A stretch of 8,368 nt of DNA from contig JAJXYU010000285.1 in assembly GCA_021780395.1 (NCBI GenBank), positions 1-8,368 on the forward strand. Direction: 5' to 3'. The notes beneath the pieces were generated by a model, which saw only the letters and a program-made list of their open reading frames with translations, searched no databases and was not told the origin of the DNA. The DNA is from Pseudomonadota bacterium (GTDB taxonomy: Bacteria > Pseudomonadota > Gammaproteobacteria > Steroidobacterales > Steroidobacteraceae). The position numbers and the translations under genes are program-made. Positions 6,269 through 8,368 of this stretch are shown in pieces (position 1 is the stretch's first letter; each line of letters opens with the position of its first letter).

Positions 6269-6554
6269 GTTCGCTTCCCCCTGGAGTTTGCGTTGATCCA
6301 TCCGGCGCGCGCGTCAGCGCGACCGCCTCGGCCTGCAGCGCCTTGAACGACTGTTCCCAGTTCCCCGGGCGCGGCTTCGACCAGACCAGCCGTCGGACGA
6401 CCGACTCGAGGCGGCGATTGCGCTCGGCGAGCTCCTCGTAGTCCTCGGCGAGCACGACGCGCACCGGGCGGTCCTGACAGATCCCGAGACACGGCCGATC
6501 GACGTCGATCTTGCCGCACCCGATGCACTGCCAGCCCTTGTAGATCTCGACCAT
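6261..6554 (-). CDS. Small four-cysteine protein of unknown function (97 aa)
   Basis: I do not recognise a named family. The 97-residue product is soluble, with no signal peptide. Its N-terminal third carries two cysteine pairs, CIGC (C10, C13) and CLGIC (C22, C26), within YKGWQCIGCGKIDVDRPC (5-22). The spacing would suit one zinc or iron-sulfur site. Residues 35-82 are rich in Glu, Arg and Leu and look helical (EDYEELAERNRRLESVVRRL, 38-57), perhaps a short coiled coil. The tail (from about 83) is Gly/Pro/Ser-rich and probably disordered. A strong ribosome site, GGAGG, lies 8 nt before the ATG, which supports the start. The gene begins 23 bp after maeB and its stop overlaps the metY start by 8 bp, so it is almost certainly expressed with both. 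The role could be metal binding, redox or a regulatory subunit; nothing in the sequence decides. Confidence 0.82.
   Translation of the reverse strand: MVEIYKGWQCIGCGKIDVDRPCLGICQDRPVRVVLAEDYEELAERNRRLESVVRRLVWSKPRPGNWEQSFKALQAEAVALTRAPDGSTQTPGGSERG
6275..6282 (-). promoter_or_regulatory. Ribosome binding site deciding the GTG start of metY
   Basis: On the minus strand the sequence is AGGGGGAAG, with the G run (6281-6277) ending about 8 nt before the GTG at 6268. The upstream ATG at 6301 has no comparable site. The position favours the GTG start, which gives a MetY N-terminus of normal length. The site lies inside the last codons of the small four-cysteine gene. Confidence 0.75.
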
Positions 6555-6562
6555 CGACAGAT

Positions 6563-6567
6563 CCTCC
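6563..6567 (-). promoter_or_regulatory. Shine-Dalgarno of the small four-cysteine gene
   Basis: GGAGG is read on the minus strand 8 nt before the ATG at 6554, inside the 23-bp gap after the maeB stop. It is the best canonical ribosome site in the window and the main support for the 97-residue gene being translated from this start. Confidence 0.8.
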
Positions 6568-6577
6568 GCACGGCCGG

Positions 6578-8368
6578 TCAGGCGGTCGTGGCCACGCTGT
6601 CGCGACCACGATTCGCCTCGACCGCGACGATCGCGGTCGAATTCACGATCCGGCGCACGGTCGCCGCCGCCGTGAGGATGTGCACCGCGCGCGCGCAGCC
6701 GAGCAACATCGGTCCGATCGCGACGTTGTGCCCGGCCGCGGACTTCAGCAGATTGTACGCGATGTTCGCGCTGTCGAGGTTCGGGCAGACGAGCAGGTTC
6801 GCGCTGCCGTGCAAGGTGCTGTCCGGGAGGATCGCGCGGCGCACCGCGTCGTCGAGCGCACAGTCGCCGTGCATCTCGCCATCGACCTCGAGTGCAGGGC
6901 TCCGCGAGCGGATCCGCTCGAGCGCATCGCGCATCTTGACCGCGGAGGTCGCATCGCTGCTGCCGAAGTTCGAGTGCGACAGCAGGGCCACCTTCGGCTC
7001 GAGCCCGAAGGTGCGCAGTTGCGCGACCGCGAGCTCGACGATTTCCGCGAGCTGCTCCGCGCTCGGGTCCACGTTCACGTGGGTGTCGACGAGGAACACC
7101 TGCCGCCCGGGCAGGATCAGGCCGCACATCGCCCCGTACCCGCCGACGCCCGGGCGCAATCCGATCACCTGATCGATGTAGTGCAGGTGACGCGCGGTCG
7201 TGCTGATCGTCCCGCAGATCATCGCATCGGCTTCGCCCATGCGCAGCAGCATCGCCGCGATCAGCGTGGTCCGCCGTCGCATCTCGAGCTTCGCGTACTG
7301 CGCGGTCACGCCCCGCCGGCTCGTCAGGCGATGATATGCCTGCCAGTAGTCCCGATAGCGGGCGTCGTTCTCCGGGTTCACTACGGCCACGTCCTCGCCG
7401 ATCCGGATGCGCAGGCCGTAGCGCTTGATGCTGCGCTCGATCACCGCGGGTCGGCCGATCAGTGTCGGCACCGCCAGGCGCTCGTCCACGACGATCTGCA
7501 CCGCCCGCAGCACGCGCTCGTCCTCGCCTTCGGCGTAGACGACGCGCTTGCGCGGCGGGTCGAGCTTGCGGGCCGCGGAGAACAGCGGCTGCATCAAGGT
7601 GCCGCTGTGGTACACGAATTGCTGCAGCCGCTGCGCGTACGCGTCGAGGTCCTCGATCCGCCGGGTCGCGACCCCCGAGCTCATCGCCGCACGGGCGACC
7701 GCTGGCGCGATCTTCACGATCAGGCGCGGGTCGAAGGGCTTGGGGATCAGGTACTCCGGACCGAACCCGAGTTCGCCCCCTTCCGAGTACGCGCTGGTCA
7801 CCACGTCGCTCTGCTCCCGCCGCGCCAGATCGGCGATCGCGTGCACGGCCGCGATCTCCATCGGTCGCGTGATCGCCGTCGCACCGACGTCGAGCGCCCC
7901 CCGGAAGATGAACGGAAAGCACAGCACGTTGTTGACCTGGTTCGGGTAATCGCTCCGTCCGGTCGCGATGATCGCATCGTCGCGCACCGCGCGAACCTCC
8001 TCCGGCAGGATCTCCGGTGTCGGATTCGCGAGCGCGAAGATCAGCGGCTTCGCCGCCATCCGGGCGACCATCGCGGGCTTCAGCACACCGCCCGCGGAGA
8101 GACCGAGGAACGCATCCGCGCCGCCGATCAGGTCATCGAGCGTGCGTGCGTCCGTCGGTTGCGCGAAACGCTCCTTCTGCGGATCCATGAGCTCCCGGCG
8201 CCCCGCATACACGACCCCGGCGAGGTCGCTCAGCCAGACGTTCTCCCGCCGCAGCCCGAGATCGAGCAGCAGCTCGACGCAGGAGAGCGCGGCGGCACCC
8301 GCCCCGCTCACGACGAGCTTGATCGCGTCGATCGACTTGCCGACGATCTGCAGACCGTTCAGCAGTGC
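6578..8368 (-). CDS. maeB: NADP-dependent malic enzyme fused to phosphotransacetylase domain (N-terminus outside window)
   Basis: This is the C-terminal 596 residues of a MaeB-type malic enzyme, which oxidatively decarboxylates malate to pyruvate and CO2 with NADP+. Numbered from the window edge, residues 1-255 are the cofactor half of the malic enzyme domain: GAGAAAL (22-28) is the dinucleotide loop, FALANPTPE (111-119) and GRSDYPNQVNN (137-147) are family signatures, and FPFIFRGALDVGA (151-163) is typical. From about residue 273 (RKRVVYAEGEDERVLRA) to the end lies a phosphotransacetylase-like domain, with VGGYGAMCGL, HSNFGSS and GPMLLGC. In E. coli MaeB this domain is thought to bind acetyl-CoA as an allosteric signal rather than catalyse. 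E. coli MaeB has about 759 residues, so about 160 are missing upstream, including the first substrate-binding part. It heads the visible leftward operon; the next gene begins 23 bp on. Confidence 0.96.
   Translation of the reverse strand, partial: ALLNGLQIVGKSIDAIKLVVSGAGAAALSCVELLLDLGLRRENVWLSDLAGVVYAGRRELMDPQKERFAQPTDARTLDDLIGGADAFLGLSAGGVLKPAMVARMAAKPLIFALANPTPEILPEEVRAVRDDAIIATGRSDYPNQVNNVLCFPFIFRGALDVGATAITRPMEIAAVHAIADLARREQSDVVTSAYSEGGELGFGPEYLIPKPFDPRLIVKIAPAVARAAMSSGVATRRIEDLDAYAQRLQQFVYHSGTLMQPLFSAARKLDPPRKRVVYAEGEDERVLRAVQIVVDERLAVPTLIGRPAVIERSIKRYGLRIRIGEDVAVVNPENDARYRDYWQAYHRLTSRRGVTAQYAKLEMRRRTTLIAAMLLRMGEADAMICGTISTTARHLHYIDQVIGLRPGVGGYGAMCGLILPGRQVFLVDTHVNVDPSAEQLAEIVELAVAQLRTFGLEPKVALLSHSNFGSSDATSAVKMRDALERIRSRSPALEVDGEMHGDCALDDAVRRAILPDSTLHGSANLLVCPNLDSANIAYNLLKSAAGHNVAIGPMLLGCARAVHILTAAATVRRIVNSTAIVAVEANRGRDSVATTA

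Noticed and set aside
6269..6301. ATG start of metY at 6301
   Set aside because: It would add 11 residues unlike MetY N-termini and lacks a ribosome site, while the GTG at 6268 has a strong one.
5513..6346. Plus-strand open frame of 277 codons opposite metY
   Set aside because: The composition is Arg-rich without motifs, and metY on the other strand is unambiguous.
6555..7922. Minus-strand frame running into the small four-cysteine gene from within maeB
   Set aside because: The upstream part is a shadow of maeB in another frame; only the section after the GGAGG site (from 6554) looks like a real protein.

Overview
The window is very GC-rich and almost entirely coding, with a strong bias for G or C at third codon positions. 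It looks like chromosomal DNA of a high-GC proteobacterium. The best taxonomic hint is the fused malic enzyme/phosphotransacetylase (MaeB type); the exact lineage cannot be settled from this sequence. I see no rRNA, tRNA, CRISPR array, transposase, phage gene or integration scar. The only real intergenic region is 121 bp, at 1165-1285.

Layout. (1) Minus strand, 1-1164: a sulfotransferase-like protein with a C-terminal membrane anchor, followed by the start of an ABC-2-type exporter ATPase that overlaps it by 17 bp and leaves the window at base 1. (2) Plus strand, 1286-3020: a cation diffusion facilitator (CDF) metal-efflux protein, then 7 bp later an NRDE/TANGO2-family protein. They form a two-gene operon divergent from (1). 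(3) Minus strand, 8368-3004: a tight five-gene set transcribed leftward. It runs maeB (5' end outside the window), a 97-residue four-cysteine protein of unknown function, metY (sulfhydrylase), an aldehyde dehydrogenase-like protein, and a 4Fe-4S protein. The last two junctions are 4-bp stop/start overlaps (GTGA, ATGA), which suggests translational coupling. The last gene of (3) and the last gene of (2) converge and overlap by 17 bp at their 3' ends.

How the genes may work together. MaeB makes pyruvate and NADPH from malate; its phosphotransacetylase-like domain is thought to sense acetyl-CoA. MetY fixes sulfide into O-acetylhomoserine to give homocysteine and acetate. The two terminal genes are the least ordinary. 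The ALDH-like protein has Val where the catalytic Cys should be (GQCVT where GQxC is expected), has lost most other active-site motifs and lacks about 60-80 C-terminal residues, so it looks like a pseudoenzyme rather than a dehydrogenase. The 4Fe-4S protein has eight C-terminal cysteines arranged roughly as in QueG-type proteins, and before them a histidine-containing motif that resembles cobalamin-processing CblC/MMACHC. With the small Cys protein, these form a candidate undescribed redox, sulfur or corrinoid-linked module attached to homocysteine synthesis. That grouping is inference from gene order and motifs only.
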